From positions 3,961,001-4,025,000 of the forward strand of contig NZ_CP116968.1 of the NCBI RefSeq assembly GCF_032051675.1: DNA of 64,000 bases, in the 5' to 3' direction. Position numbers and translations under genes: made by a program. Of the stretch, positions 43,748-53,652 are shown piece after piece. The stretch comes from Candidatus Nitrospira neomarina (GTDB lineage Bacteria; Nitrospirota; Nitrospiria; Nitrospirales; UBA8639). The notes beneath the pieces were generated by a model. The model was not told the origin of the DNA and did no database searches. It worked only from the letters and a program-made list of their open reading frames with translations. Numbering within the stretch: position 1 is the stretch's first letter; the number at the start of each line of letters is the position of its first letter.

Positions 43748-45442
43748 ATGACTACAGCCGTTTTCATTCCTCTCCTTCCCCTGCTGGCCGCCATGCTCAT
43801 CGGGTGGCAGGGCAAACGCCTGAAGTCTCGCGTAGCGTGGCTCGGGATTGTGGCCACCGCCGGGTCCACCCTTTTTTCCTTTTTGACCCTGTATCAGGTC
43901 AGTACAGAAGGCCCGTTTCAACTCACCTTCTGGTCGTGGGGGCACGGACCCTCGCCTTCACTGACATTCGGGATGTTGGTCGATCGGCTGACGGCGGTGA
44001 TGATGGTGCTTATCTCCAGTGTCAGTACCATCATTCATCTGTATTCCCGCCGATATTTACAGGGTGATCCGGGATACGAGCGGTTTTTCGGGTTACTCGG
44101 GTTGATGACCTTCACCATCCTTTCATTGGTGGCCAGTTCAAATTTCCTAGTGTTGTTTCTGTTCTGGCAATTATTGAGTTGGGTGTTGTATCTCCTCTTG
44201 GCCTTCAATTTTTCTCATACCCTGGCGTGCGAATATGCGCGAAAAACGTTATTGGTTCATCGAATCGGGGATATCAGTTTTCTCTGTGGCCTCCTGCTTA
44301 TTTTTCAGTATTTTGGCACGTTCGAATTTGCGGCCGTGTTTCAGCGGGCGGCTGCGGATCCGCCGATGATCCGGTTGTGGTCCGGGTCTTCTTTTGAAAT
44401 CAGCATCGTGCCGGTCATCGCGCTGCTGATTTTCGTCGGCGCGATGGCCAAATCCGCACAATTTCCATTGCACGTCTGGCTTCCGGACACGATGGACTCT
44501 CCGACCCCGGTCTCCGCCCTCATGCATGCCGGAATTATCAATGCCGGAGGGTTCCTGCTGAACCGGTTGGCCCCATTGTACGCTCTGTCCCCCACCACCC
44601 TTCATCTCGTGTTCATCGTGGGAGTCCTCACCGTCCTGCTCGGAGCCTCGATGATGTTGGTTCAGAATGACATCAAGAAAACTTTGGGTTTTTCTACCAT
44701 GGGACAAATGGGGTACATGATCATGGAATGCGGGCTTGGCGCTTTTGCCTTAGCCATCTTTCACCTCATCGCCCATGGATTTTTCAAAGCCTCCCTCTTT
44801 CTGGCCTCAGGCAGTATTATTCAGGACGCGCGGCATGAACCGAAATTTCCTCCGGCCTCCGGCCATCAGCCGACCCGGCTGCCGAACAAACTGACGTGGA
44901 CGACAGGATTGCTCGTCACGCTGTTCATGCCGCTGATTATTCTATTGGTAGCCCATGGGGTCCTGGACGTGCCTCTTCAAGATGATCATGGAGCGGTGAT
45001 CTTTCTCTTTTTCGGATGGGTCACGGCCTCACAAGCCATTTTCAGCATCTACCGCCTGCATGCCGTGGCTTCCTGGAAGGTCGCCGGTGCCATGATCGTG
45101 ACGTTGTTTTTCATCGGATTCGTCTATTTATGGGCCGGTGAAACTTTCACGCATTTTCTTTATCCGGCTCCCGGCGTGGCGGATGGATTCTTTAAAGCCG
45201 CCGCCTTCCCCCCGCAGGTGTTCGATGCGGTGATCATTTTTTCTACGCTGGTGGTGCTGTTCGGCTGGCTGGTTCTGTACACCACGGCCCGCGGCCAAAA
45301 AATACTCAATCCGAATTGGGTGCTCGCAATACGGCAAGCCGGCTGGGTCCTATTAATCAACCGATGTTATGTGGACGGCATCTATAAAAAAACCGGCAGC
45401 GCCCTGCTCCGCTTGGCGCAGAAAGTCGCGTACCGGTATTAA
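43748..45442 (+). CDS. dabB: DabB: NuoL-like membrane subunit of DAB inorganic-carbon transporter
   Basis: A 564-aa protein of the proton-conducting antiporter family (NuoL/MrpA type) with about 14-16 hydrophobic segments. Family blocks are LVHRIGDISFLCGLLLIF, KSAQFPLHVWLPDTMDSP and TPVSALMHAGIINAGGFLL, then LGFSTMGQMGYMIMECGLG and HLIAHGFFKASLFLASGS. In DAB systems DabB supplies the cation gradient coupling for DabA, which hydrates CO2 vectorially. The dabA gene lies two genes downstream in the same operon, which decides DabB over a respiratory NuoL. No ribosome binding site is clear. Confidence 0.9.
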   Translation: MTTAVFIPLLPLLAAMLIGWQGKRLKSRVAWLGIVATAGSTLFSFLTLYQVSTEGPFQLTFWSWGHGPSPSLTFGMLVDRLTAVMMVLISSVSTIIHLYSRRYLQGDPGYERFFGLLGLMTFTILSLVASSNFLVLFLFWQLLSWVLYLLLAFNFSHTLACEYARKTLLVHRIGDISFLCGLLLIFQYFGTFEFAAVFQRAAADPPMIRLWSGSSFEISIVPVIALLIFVGAMAKSAQFPLHVWLPDTMDSPTPVSALMHAGIINAGGFLLNRLAPLYALSPTTLHLVFIVGVLTVLLGASMMLVQNDIKKTLGFSTMGQMGYMIMECGLGAFALAIFHLIAHGFFKASLFLASGSIIQDARHEPKFPPASGHQPTRLPNKLTWTTGLLVTLFMPLIILLVAHGVLDVPLQDDHGAVIFLFFGWVTASQAIFSIYRLHAVASWKVAGAMIVTLFFIGFVYLWAGETFTHFLYPAPGVADGFFKAAAFPPQVFDAVIIFSTLVVLFGWLVLYTTARGQKILNPNWVLAIRQAGWVLLINRCYVDGIYKKTGSALLRLAQKVAYRY

Positions 45443-45457
45443 CCGTCATCAGGTGAG

Positions 45458-46693
45458 TTGTCGATTGATCATGATCTGTTGCTGCTATTCTCTCTTGTCC
45501 CGGTCTTTTTCATGGCGGGAAACACCATGAAACGGACCTCGCCCTCAGCATGGTGGGGTGTGGGATTAGCCTCTATACTGATAGCCGGGGTGGCCTTCGT
45601 CGCGTTCAGTTGGGAAGCGGAGATCTCTTCCTTTGTCAGTCTTCCGGCCGCCGCTATTCTTCTTTCCTGTTTTTGTGCCATCCTGTGGCAAAAAGACACC
45701 TCCCGTATATCTGATGAGGCGGTACCTATCATCCTGCTTGCCGGCCTGGGAATGGGTGGAGTGATCGCGGTGGAGCCGATCAACCGGATATTCATGATCG
45801 GCCTGCTCGGCTATGGGGGTTTCTTTCTGTCCCGGCAGATGGCTGCCTCTCTGCAAAAAACCCTGGCTCTGGTGCATCTCGGATTAGCCGTGGTGTTTGG
45901 CATCGTGACGCTCTTCCTGGATGAAACCGGTCTCATGGTCGCCGGGCTTTTTCTGTTAGTCACCTTTTTGCCACTGGTTCCGTTTCATCTTCCATTTTTG
46001 GGAGTCGTGCGGTCTTCCCGGGAGTCCCTCGCCGGGGTGTGGGTCGTGGTCTGGCTGGCAACAGGTCTGTCCCAACTCAAGAACGTCGAAGAATTTTTTC
46101 ATCTGGAAGGACTGTGGATCATTCCGGTGTTTGCGTTGGTGAGTGCCCTGTACGCTTCCTTGAAAGCCACGGGATATCTTCTCCCTCGTGAAGGCATTGC
46201 CTATGCCGCCATCACCCTCCTCGCCTTACTGTGGGGTTTGCTCGCCACGTTTTCTCATGTGGGGGTATGGGGAGTTCCCTATGGAATCGCGATCGCATTG
46301 CTGATGAGTGCGATGTTGCAGTCCTTTGCCTTTTTACACGAACGGTATGGGACGCATAATCTGGTATCGTTGCAAGGGTTGGGTTCCGGGTTGCCGCGCT
46401 TTCGGGGGGCCTTCACGTTCATGATTTCACTGGTCATGCTGCTACCGCTTCTGCCGGTGGTAGCCGGATTTTTGACCATACCGCTCAATGGCCCCGAGGC
46501 CCCGCTGTTCCCCGTGTTGCTGTTGTTATTTATCGTGTGGTTCTCAGTCAGCTGGGTCTTCACCACCATGCTACATCAGACCGCATTTGGAAAGGCCCGA
46601 TCCGACGTCCCATATCGCGATTTGTCGCTGTATGAAATGTGGACACTCATCCTGTTAATGGGCACAGCAGGCTTTTTCGGAATACCTGCTTAA
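45458..46693 (+). CDS. Extra polytopic membrane subunit of the DAB operon (NuoM/NuoN-like)
   Basis: A 411-aa protein with about 11-12 hydrophobic segments, spaced like a shortened antiporter-like subunit: LLFSLVPVFFMAGNTM at the start, LLVTFLPLVPFHLPFLGVV (like the H-x-W-L-P region of NuoL/M but lacking W-L-P), and FMISLVMLLPLLPVVAGFL near the end. I infer a second, diverged antiporter-like subunit. The start is TTG at 45458 with AGGTGAG just before it. It lies 15 bp after dabB and 30-40 bp before dabA, so it is part of the operon. Classical DAB loci have only dabA and dabB. Confidence 0.65.
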   Translation: MSIDHDLLLLFSLVPVFFMAGNTMKRTSPSAWWGVGLASILIAGVAFVAFSWEAEISSFVSLPAAAILLSCFCAILWQKDTSRISDEAVPIILLAGLGMGGVIAVEPINRIFMIGLLGYGGFFLSRQMAASLQKTLALVHLGLAVVFGIVTLFLDETGLMVAGLFLLVTFLPLVPFHLPFLGVVRSSRESLAGVWVVVWLATGLSQLKNVEEFFHLEGLWIIPVFALVSALYASLKATGYLLPREGIAYAAITLLALLWGLLATFSHVGVWGVPYGIAIALLMSAMLQSFAFLHERYGTHNLVSLQGLGSGLPRFRGAFTFMISLVMLLPLLPVVAGFLTIPLNGPEAPLFPVLLLLFIVWFSVSWVFTTMLHQTAFGKARSDVPYRDLSLYEMWTLILLMGTAGFFGIPA

Positions 46694-46732
46694 TCTGACA
46701 ACTCCTATGCAGAACACCAGAGGATGCAGAAG

Positions 46733-49700
46733 ATGACGGTTTCCACGGCACGTGAAGTCGAATCTCATAAAGAATTAGAACGCATCGAGGTCAGATCGCT
46801 GATTCATTTGGCGGGGGAAACCATTTCCCAATTTTGGCCCATGCAGACCTTCATTCACCACAACCCGCTGCATGGCCTGGAACACTTGAATATCCACCAG
46901 GCGATTGCCCAAGCCGAAAAATTTCTGGGAGGCCGCGGGTATCTTCCCAATGAGGAATATCGAAACCTATACCGGCAGGGCCGGATCCTGGATGAGGCGA
47001 TTACCGATGCCGTCATGCCCTTCTCAGAGAACCGGTATGTCACCATCGGCACGCGAAACATTTCTCACATCGAAGTTTTGCGGACGATCCTGATTCATGG
47101 AAGCGGGACGATCCCTCATGAAATCAGTGATGCCGTATTCGACAGTCTGCGTCGAGACTCTCAGGTAGAGGATTTTTTCACCCGCCTGCAATCCGGCGGC
47201 ATCCTGAAGGATGCCGACCTGTCGTTGCGCCAACAGACAGACCAGGCACGCCATGATGTCGTCAATCAATATACACTTGCTGCATGGTGCGACCGGACAT
47301 TTGAAACTTCTCTTCAGCAGCAGATCAATGATGAACTCATTAAATGGTGCGCCGGGTTTCTGGACCAAGGCCACGCTCCCTGGTCCATGCCTATGCGGGA
47401 AAAGACCTTCTATGGAAGTTGGAAAGCCCTGGCCCAGAAAGAAGGCACGGGATTTCTGCTGAGCATCCCGGACTGGAAGCTGAAGCTTCAGCAACTTCCT
47501 GACCGGCCGGAAGATGCCGTGCTGGCCTGCCTTCAGGATCTGGATCTGCCTCAGAGCCTTTGGAGCAACGTGTTTACCCTCCATTTGGCCCAACTGCCGG
47601 GATGGACGGGATTTCTCAAGTGGCGAGCCGATCAGGTTGACCATGAATGGCAGAAGGCGTTTCCCGTCGATCTGGTTCAGTATATGGCAGTACGGCTCTT
47701 CTATGAGCGTGAGTTGGTGAGCATGGTATGTCACCAGCAACTCGAGATCCCCGGCACCTATTCGGCCATTACGTCCTCCCTGGAGCGATTCCCGTTTGGG
47801 TTCGGTCTGTATAAGGCATTTCGTACCGGAAACCTGGCCCAGAAGATGCTGCCCGCTTTGGACGAGGGGATGTTCACCGTGACCCCGCTTCCTTTGCAAA
47901 CGCTTGATGGATGGGGACGGGAAGCGGACGGCACATGGGGCACGATTCAACGTGAACGAACGGCCAAGGGCCACGCCTTGATGCTTCATCATCTGGCCCG
48001 TTCTCTCGGAATTGCGCTAACGGACCTGACGGCTTGTCCCCCCGAAATCCTGGAAACATTGTTGGGATGGACCACGAATTTTCCCGAATCCAAGCACGGG
48101 CCCTTGTGGCTTCAGGCATTCGAGATGAGCTACATGAAACGTTTCGTCAACAATCTGGCCCCCAATCTGGCTCTCGTTCGTGAATGGGATTCCAAACAGG
48201 AAAAGCCCGAATTTTCCAGACCGCCGGCCCAGGCCATGTTCTGCATCGATGTGCGATCTGAGGGATTCCGGCGGCATCTGGAGGAAGTAGGCGGCAATGA
48301 AACGTTCGGATTCGCCGGATTTTTCGGAGTCCCCATCTGCTTTCAGGGGTTCGGCAGCGAACAGGAAACGGATCAATGTCCGGTGTTGCTCAAACCCAAA
48401 CACCGGGTCAGGGAAATCCCTCGGGCCTATCAGGGAAAAGCGGCTGAACAATACCTCCAACGTCAGAATCTGGCGAAAACCGGACATGCGCTACTTCATG
48501 ATCTGAAAGAAAATGTGATCACACCCTATGTCATGGTCGAAGCGATCGGCTGGTTTTTCGGGTTCCGGCTCTTCGGTCAGACTATTGCGCCTGCCTGGTA
48601 CCGGACATTCACGTCGTGGGTGAAGGAATGGTTTGCGATTCCGATTGGGACCACGTTAACCGTCGACAAGCTGTCCCATGAAGAAGCGGAAGAAATGGTG
48701 GCGGCCGAACATCGGGCGACCATTCATCGTCTTTTAATTGAACGGTACGGCCGCATGGGCCTAGCCGTTTCACATGATCAGGTGGATCGTCTTCGCAAAC
48801 AGGCTCTTTATCAAGCTGGGTCGGACAGTGAGGACGAAGAAACCTTAAGCCGGTTGTTAGGCTGGAATGCCGCAGTCCATGAACAATTTCTCGCGGAATT
48901 ACGTCAGAACCACGGGATTCATCAACGGGCGGTGAGCCGGCGCATGCACCGAATCACGCAGGTGGGGTTTACTCCTAAAGAACAGGCCTATTTCGTAGAA
49001 ACCGCCCTGCGGATCCTTGGCTTTACACAGGGTTTTTCAAGGTTGATATTGATTTGCGCCCATGGAAGTGTCTCGGAAAACAATCCGTACGAGTCGGCGC
49101 TGGACTGCGGCGCCTGCGGCGGCAACGAGGGGTACTCCAATGCCCGGGCCTTTGTGGAAATGGCGAATAAACCCTACGTCCGGGAGCTTCTGGCCCAGAA
49201 AGGCATTCACATTCCCGCCGACACATATTTTTTACCGGGGCAGCACAATACCACCACGGACGAGGTAGAGTTATTCGATTTGGAGGATGTCCCGGCCACT
49301 CACCGGAAAGACCTCCTGCGCCTTGAACGCGATCTGGAAGAGGCGGGACGCCGAAACAGTCGGGAACGATTGTCCCGCCTTCCGGACGAACAGGGCATGC
49401 CGTCGCTGAACAGAAGTCTGCGACTTGCCAAACGGCGAAGTATGGATTGGTCTCAAGTGAGGCCCGAATGGGGCTTGTCGAGACACACGGCATTCATTGT
49501 CGGGCGGCGGCTTTTGACGAGAGGCATCAATCTGGAAGGACGGACATTCTTACATTCCTATGATTACCTGCAGGACCCCACAGGGAAATATCTGGAAATT
49601 ATCATGACCGCGCCGTTGATTGTGGGCAATTGGATCAATATGGAACATTATTTTTCGACGGTGGACCCGGAGGTATACGGAGCCGGGAGCAAAGTGTACC

Positions 49701-49984
49701 ATAACGTCGTCGGCCGGATCGGGGTGATGTTTGGCTCGCAAAGTGACATGCGCATCGGACTGCCCGTGCAGACCGTCTATGACGGCCCCACGCCCTACCA
49801 TGAACCGATGCGGCTGATGGCCATCATCGAGGCGCCCTTGGAGCGCATATCCGCCATCATTGCGAGGCATGATCTTTTGCAGAAGTTGATGGGCAATCAG
49901 TGGGTCAATCTGGTGGCCCTCGATCCGATCACCATGGAGTTTTTTATGTACCATTCATCCGACGATTGGCGGATCATTCTTTAA
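46733..49984 (+). CDS. dabA: DabA: carbonic-anhydrase-like subunit of DAB transporter (DUF2309)
   Basis: A 1083-aa member of DUF2309/UPF0753. It opens with QFWPMQTFIHHNPLHGLEHL, a family hallmark. The beta-carbonic-anhydrase-like zinc site is present: Cys and Asp in AMFCIDVRSEGFRRHLE (about residue 505), His in ILICAHGSVSENNP and Cys in ALDCGACGGNEG (about residue 785), matching the C-D-H-C set of characterised DabA. With DabB it converts CO2 to bicarbonate inside the cell, powered by a cation gradient. ATG 46724 abuts AGAGG; ATG 46733 has proper spacing. It suits an autotroph. Confidence 0.94.
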   Translation: MTVSTAREVESHKELERIEVRSLIHLAGETISQFWPMQTFIHHNPLHGLEHLNIHQAIAQAEKFLGGRGYLPNEEYRNLYRQGRILDEAITDAVMPFSENRYVTIGTRNISHIEVLRTILIHGSGTIPHEISDAVFDSLRRDSQVEDFFTRLQSGGILKDADLSLRQQTDQARHDVVNQYTLAAWCDRTFETSLQQQINDELIKWCAGFLDQGHAPWSMPMREKTFYGSWKALAQKEGTGFLLSIPDWKLKLQQLPDRPEDAVLACLQDLDLPQSLWSNVFTLHLAQLPGWTGFLKWRADQVDHEWQKAFPVDLVQYMAVRLFYERELVSMVCHQQLEIPGTYSAITSSLERFPFGFGLYKAFRTGNLAQKMLPALDEGMFTVTPLPLQTLDGWGREADGTWGTIQRERTAKGHALMLHHLARSLGIALTDLTACPPEILETLLGWTTNFPESKHGPLWLQAFEMSYMKRFVNNLAPNLALVREWDSKQEKPEFSRPPAQAMFCIDVRSEGFRRHLEEVGGNETFGFAGFFGVPICFQGFGSEQETDQCPVLLKPKHRVREIPRAYQGKAAEQYLQRQNLAKTGHALLHDLKENVITPYVMVEAIGWFFGFRLFGQTIAPAWYRTFTSWVKEWFAIPIGTTLTVDKLSHEEAEEMVAAEHRATIHRLLIERYGRMGLAVSHDQVDRLRKQALYQAGSDSEDEETLSRLLGWNAAVHEQFLAELRQNHGIHQRAVSRRMHRITQVGFTPKEQAYFVETALRILGFTQGFSRLILICAHGSVSENNPYESALDCGACGGNEGYSNARAFVEMANKPYVRELLAQKGIHIPADTYFLPGQHNTTTDEVELFDLEDVPATHRKDLLRLERDLEEAGRRNSRERLSRLPDEQGMPSLNRSLRLAKRRSMDWSQVRPEWGLSRHTAFIVGRRLLTRGINLEGRTFLHSYDYLQDPTGKYLEIIMTAPLIVGNWINMEHYFSTVDPEVYGAGSKVYHNVVGRIGVMFGSQSDMRIGLPVQTVYDGPTPYHEPMRLMAIIEAPLERISAIIARHDLLQKLMGNQWVNLVALDPITMEFFMYHSSDDWRIIL

Positions 49985-50011
49985 TATCATTGCGAGGAGG
50001 CAGGACAGGCC

Positions 50012-50344
50012 ATGAGCATCAGGCTATTTCCCATGAAAGAGATCAAGATCATTATTGAAGGAGAACATATCCGTTTTGTCACGGATGTCCTGGATAGAAT
50101 CAAAGCGAGCGGGTATACCGTCTTCAGTAATATTTCGGGAAAAGGCCACAGCGGATACCATGAGGGTCACCTCATGTTTAATGATACGAGCAGTTTGCAA
50201 ATGGTCCTGACCGTCGTTCCTGAGGAAAAGGTTGAGCCCATTCTTTTTGCGCTGAAACCTTTCCTCGAGCGGCATTCGGGAAGCGTGTTTGTCCTGGATG
50301 CCAGTGTTTTGAGGCCCGATCATTTTCTCACTACCGATTCCTAA
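50012..50344 (+). CDS. PII-like regulatory protein of the DAB operon
   Basis: A 110-aa protein with the ferredoxin-like PII fold: KEIKIIIEGEHIRFVTDVLD, KASGYTVFSNISGKGHSGYHEG (T-loop position with G-K-G-H-x-G) and LTVVPEEKVEPILFALKPFLE. The last strand ends FVLDASVLRPDHF. The uridylylated tyrosine of GlnB is not evident in the T-loop. PII-like genes occur beside dabA in several autotrophs and probably sense a nucleotide to gate transport. AGGAGG lies upstream of ATG 50012; 27 bp separate it from dabA. Confidence 0.82.
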   Translation: MSIRLFPMKEIKIIIEGEHIRFVTDVLDRIKASGYTVFSNISGKGHSGYHEGHLMFNDTSSLQMVLTVVPEEKVEPILFALKPFLERHSGSVFVLDASVLRPDHFLTTDS

Positions 50345-51012
50345 TCCCCTAGTGGATAAGTATGTGGAACGCAGATCGAGTGCGACACTCTCCCGGGGTT
50401 GCAACATTAAAGACGACAATGGGTGTTGTTGGCATGAAAGGATTGTGTGTAGAAAGATTGTCCGCTTTGGTCCTGCCATTCCTCATCTGCAGGGCGCAAA
50501 GTAAGTCATAGGAGAATTTAATAATTACAAGGAGATAAAATTCATGCGAGGCATGCCAGAATTTTTTCTCAAAAAATTCTCATAATCGTTCCTTCATCCT
50601 TCCCCTAATCGGTATTCTGTCATACCGTTTTTGCCCTATAAACATTTTAGTCGGAGTGTTCGGGGATTCCTTTCCTCTCGTCTGAAAACCCGGACAAATA
50701 TTTAATTCTCTCCATGCTTTTTTAAATTTCCCTTTTGAACTAAATACTGTTTTTCCATTAAACCTGGTCTTACGGCTGATCTGAGAGTTGGAACAATTTC
50801 CTACCCCCGATCATCCGGTAATCCGGTCAGGTAGAACGCTGGTGGTGTGAAGCGGTTCTGAGGGGACAATGAGCTTGTCTAAGGATTGGACAGAATGTGT
50901 TGGTTCCTTGCCTGGAGCGGAAGTAGAGTAAGAAAGTGAGGAAGCAAAATAGAAAGAGCAATTCACGTGTTTATTTTTAAGCCATTTTTGTGCGTATAAG
51001 AAAACCAGAAAG
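50345..51012. other. Intergenic region after the DAB operon
   Basis: About 670 bp, AT-rich around 50500-50770. No gene with start signals on either strand and no convincing terminator hairpin was found. Confidence 0.4.
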
Positions 51013-51657
51013 ATGCCAAAAATGACAAACATACTTTCCCTTTCTGTGAGTTGGATGTTTCTATTTATCTGCGGGTGTAATTTTGAGGATCCCTACACCC
51101 TGAACCTTTCAGAACAACCAGCCTCCTCTTCGGCGACGGTGTCACCGACCATTGATCGACAAAAAATGGCACACAACGTCTATGACTTCACCCTTTTTGA
51201 TATATCGGCCCAGCCGGTGTCCCTTGAACGGTTTCAGGGCAAGGTGCTTCTCATTGTGAATACGGCCAGTCGTTGCGGGTATACAGCACAGTTGAGGGAA
51301 TTACAGACACTCTACCGTCAGTATCAATATCAGGGTTTGGAAATCTTGGCTTTCCCTTCCAACGATTTTGGCGGACAGGAACTTGAAACCAATGAGGAGA
51401 TTGCTCTCTTTGCCACCAGACAATTCGGGGTCGACTTTCCTCTGTTTGCCAAAACCCGTGTGCGAGGAAGTGATCAGCACCCTCTCTTTGCCTATTTAAC
51501 GACCCAGGGCCCTGCTGATAAACAAGTCCGGTACAATTTCGAAAAGTTCCTCGTAGACCGGACCGGTAAGGTTATTGCCCGGTATTCTTCCGATGTTGTT
51601 CCCCTCGCAGAAGAAATCCGTGTGGACATTGAACGGGCGTTGGCCTTTTCGGCTTAA
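51013..51657 (+). CDS. Glutathione-peroxidase-like lipoprotein
   Basis: A 214-aa thiol peroxidase of the GPx/BtuE family with a lipoprotein signal (SLSVSWMFLFICGC, Cys near residue 22), so it is placed in the periplasm or outer membrane. Active-site motifs are VNTASRCGYT (peroxidatic Cys; Sec in mammalian GPx), LAFPSNDFGGQE with the resolving-site Gln region, and YNFEKFLVDRTGKVI with the expected W/F-N-F-x-K-F pattern. Such enzymes usually use thioredoxin rather than glutathione. It follows an AT-rich gap and is read alone. Confidence 0.88.
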   Translation: MPKMTNILSLSVSWMFLFICGCNFEDPYTLNLSEQPASSSATVSPTIDRQKMAHNVYDFTLFDISAQPVSLERFQGKVLLIVNTASRCGYTAQLRELQTLYRQYQYQGLEILAFPSNDFGGQELETNEEIALFATRQFGVDFPLFAKTRVRGSDQHPLFAYLTTQGPADKQVRYNFEKFLVDRTGKVIARYSSDVVPLAEEIRVDIERALAFSA

Positions 51658-51824
51658 AATGGCTCGAGTGAGGTCAGCAGCCGTAGCACCCTTTCGCCTT
51701 TTGATATTTTCGACAGTATTTGAATATAACTGGAGAGCCACCTCATGGCTGATTAGAGGTGACCCGTCAGGGTAAAATGGAAAGTGAGGTGGTCATCGAC
51801 CGGATCTTTTTTTTCAGGACACCT

Positions 51825-52691
51825 ATGAAAGATTTGGGTTTCCTCCATAGGTCATACTGGCTGGGGTTGTGCAGAATTCTGCTTTTGTGCCCCTTTCTGT
51901 TTTCCTGTAACACTCTCCACATCACATACTCGACCGCTGATTGGATCCTCCTATGGAAACTGGATCGGTATTTTGCTCTGTCTGCCTCTCAAGAAAACTA
52001 TTTGGATCTCCAGGTCAAGGCATTTCATGTCTGGCACCGTCACCACCAACTTCCCCGGTACGCGCAATTTCTGGGTCAAATAGATGAATTTTCGAAAGAT
52101 GAACTGAGTCAGGCAGAGCTGGAGAACATCTTTGCTTCGGTCGAAGACTTTCGTGTTCATCTTGCCAGACGAGCCTCTCCACCGGGTGCGGAATTTTTAG
52201 CCAGTGTCACGCCTGCCCAAATCCGTCATCTCGAAGAAATGTTGGATCAAGACTATCGACGGCTTGTGTCCGAAATCGGAGACGACCCGGAGGTCCGTTT
52301 GGATAAACGCGTGGAAACCACATCGGAAACTCTGACCACATGGGTGGGAGAGTTGTCGGTGGACCAAGAGACATATATTCGTGAGAGAATGAGCAAAATC
52401 CCCGATACCACGGATATGTGGCTGGCCCATCGCAAAAGCCGGCAGGAAAAATTGCTTGAACTTCTTCGTTCCGCTCATGATCCTTTTAGCTTGGAACAGG
52501 GTCTCTTTCAGTGGCTGGCCGACTCCAAGACCGGTGCCACGGAGGAATATCTCGTGGTCTTCAGGAAATGGCGTGAAGGAGTCCAACGAGCCGTCTTGGA
52601 CATTGACCGGATTCTGACTCGGGATCAGCGGGCACATTTCTCCAGGAAGCTGCAAGGGTTGATCCACGATATCCATGGATTGATCGGGTAG
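51825..52691 (+). CDS. DUF6279-like lipoprotein
   Basis: A 288-aa lipoprotein: signal RILLLCPFLFSC with Cys near residue 25, then LHITYSTADWILLWKLDRYF and LSASQENYLDLQVKAFHVWHR, the opening typical of DUF6279 proteins. The rest is helical and acidic, with VTPAQIRHLEEMLDQDYRR and LDIDRILTRDQRAHFSRKLQ. Function unknown. AGGA lies 8 nt before ATG 51825; an in-frame start at 51759 would put 22 extra residues ahead of the signal peptide. Confidence 0.78.
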   Translation: MKDLGFLHRSYWLGLCRILLLCPFLFSCNTLHITYSTADWILLWKLDRYFALSASQENYLDLQVKAFHVWHRHHQLPRYAQFLGQIDEFSKDELSQAELENIFASVEDFRVHLARRASPPGAEFLASVTPAQIRHLEEMLDQDYRRLVSEIGDDPEVRLDKRVETTSETLTTWVGELSVDQETYIRERMSKIPDTTDMWLAHRKSRQEKLLELLRSAHDPFSLEQGLFQWLADSKTGATEEYLVVFRKWREGVQRAVLDIDRILTRDQRAHFSRKLQGLIHDIHGLIG

Positions 52692-52822
52692 GCAAACACG
52701 ACACACCTGGGATTTTGATCGATCCGCCCGCAAGGAATGAATGATCTTTTGGAAATTGAGGTCGCCTAGGGGCGTTGAGACATTCCAATTACAGAGGATT
52801 TTTCCAACAAATTATCGCTCCC

Positions 52823-52921
52823 ATGTGGTACAAAATTCTTCTCACAGTTTTGGGCTGCCTTCTCCTTGGTGAATTGTTGATTATCCTTTGGGCATCTTGG
52901 GCCATCCTGACCTTTGAATAA
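52823..52921 (+). CDS. Possible 32-aa single-span membrane peptide
   Basis: ATG 52823 to TAA 52919-52921 codes MWYKILLTVLGCLLLGELLI followed by ILWASWAILTFE, one clear transmembrane helix with a short basic N-terminus. There is no obvious ribosome binding site. It lies in the gap between the DUF6279 and DUF427 genes. It may be a real small membrane protein or a chance hydrophobic frame. Confidence 0.3.
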   Translation: MWYKILLTVLGCLLLGELLIILWASWAILTFE

Positions 52922-52975
52922 TCGAATGAGGATGATGATGCCCCCATCACTTTTCCGGAAAACCTTGGGAATCTC

Positions 52976-53533
52976 ATGACCCAACATGTGCCTGAATGGC
53001 TAGGGGCGGCTCGTTCCAAATGGCAATATCGGGGACAGGAAAGACCGTCATTTGCGGAAAAGCCGTCTCCTGGCCAAGAATCTGTTTGGGATTATCCGAG
53101 GCCTCCTCGCCTGATGCCTGATCATCGCCGAGTAATGGTCCGTATTCGGGATAAGGTTCTGGCCGATTCCTGCTCCACGTTTCGATTTATGGAGACGGCG
53201 AGTCCTCCGACTTTTTATCTTCCTTCCGCAGATGTGGATGTGTCCGCTCTGGTTCTCACGTGCGCGTCATCTCTCTGTGAATGGAAAGGAACTGCTCAGT
53301 ATTGGATACTGGCTGAAGGGCAGAAAGAGGCGGAACCCGTTGCCTGGACGTATCCGCATCCTTATCCGGGATTTGAATCCATCGCCGGATATTTTTCCTT
53401 CTACCCCGGCCAGGTGGAATGCTACGTCAATGATGAGCGTGTGCTGCCACAACCGGGCGGGTTTTATGGCGGGTGGGTGACCAGGGAAATTGTTGGTCCG
53501 TTTAAAGGCCGAATGGGTACGGGGGGATGGTAG
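52976..53533 (+). CDS. DUF427-domain protein
   Basis: A 185-aa soluble protein. The DUF427 core is visible from about residue 50: HRRVMVRIRDKVLADSCST, PTFYLPSADVDVSALV, CEWKGTAQYWIL, AVAWTYPHPYPGFESIAGY-like text and FYPGQVECYVNDERV. The Pro-rich N-terminal 45 residues (WDYPRPPRLMPD) are also usual for bacterial members. The domain has a small beta-tent-like fold; the biochemical role is unknown. The start at 52976 lacks a strong ribosome binding site. Confidence 0.82.
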   Translation: MTQHVPEWLGAARSKWQYRGQERPSFAEKPSPGQESVWDYPRPPRLMPDHRRVMVRIRDKVLADSCSTFRFMETASPPTFYLPSADVDVSALVLTCASSLCEWKGTAQYWILAEGQKEAEPVAWTYPHPYPGFESIAGYFSFYPGQVECYVNDERVLPQPGGFYGGWVTREIVGPFKGRMGTGGW

Positions 53534-53652
53534 AAGCGGCACGTTTCGATAACAGAGTTTTCTGGCTAGGTTGACCGAACAGGCAAATAAATTTGAAAAT
53601 TTAGAGAAGAGTCGGTCATTGGTTCCGAATAAGTGTAAAAGGAAGCCTGAGC

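Noticed and set aside
43748-45442. Respiratory complex I NuoL
   Set aside because: No other nuo genes are adjacent, and dabA lies in the same operon, so DabB is the better call.
47024-47992. 322-codon open frame on the minus strand
   Set aside because: It lies inside dabA on the opposite strand, has no family features and no ribosome binding site.
51013-51657. Selenoprotein possibility for the glutathione peroxidase
   Set aside because: The active-site codon is an ordinary cysteine codon and the frame has no in-frame TGA.
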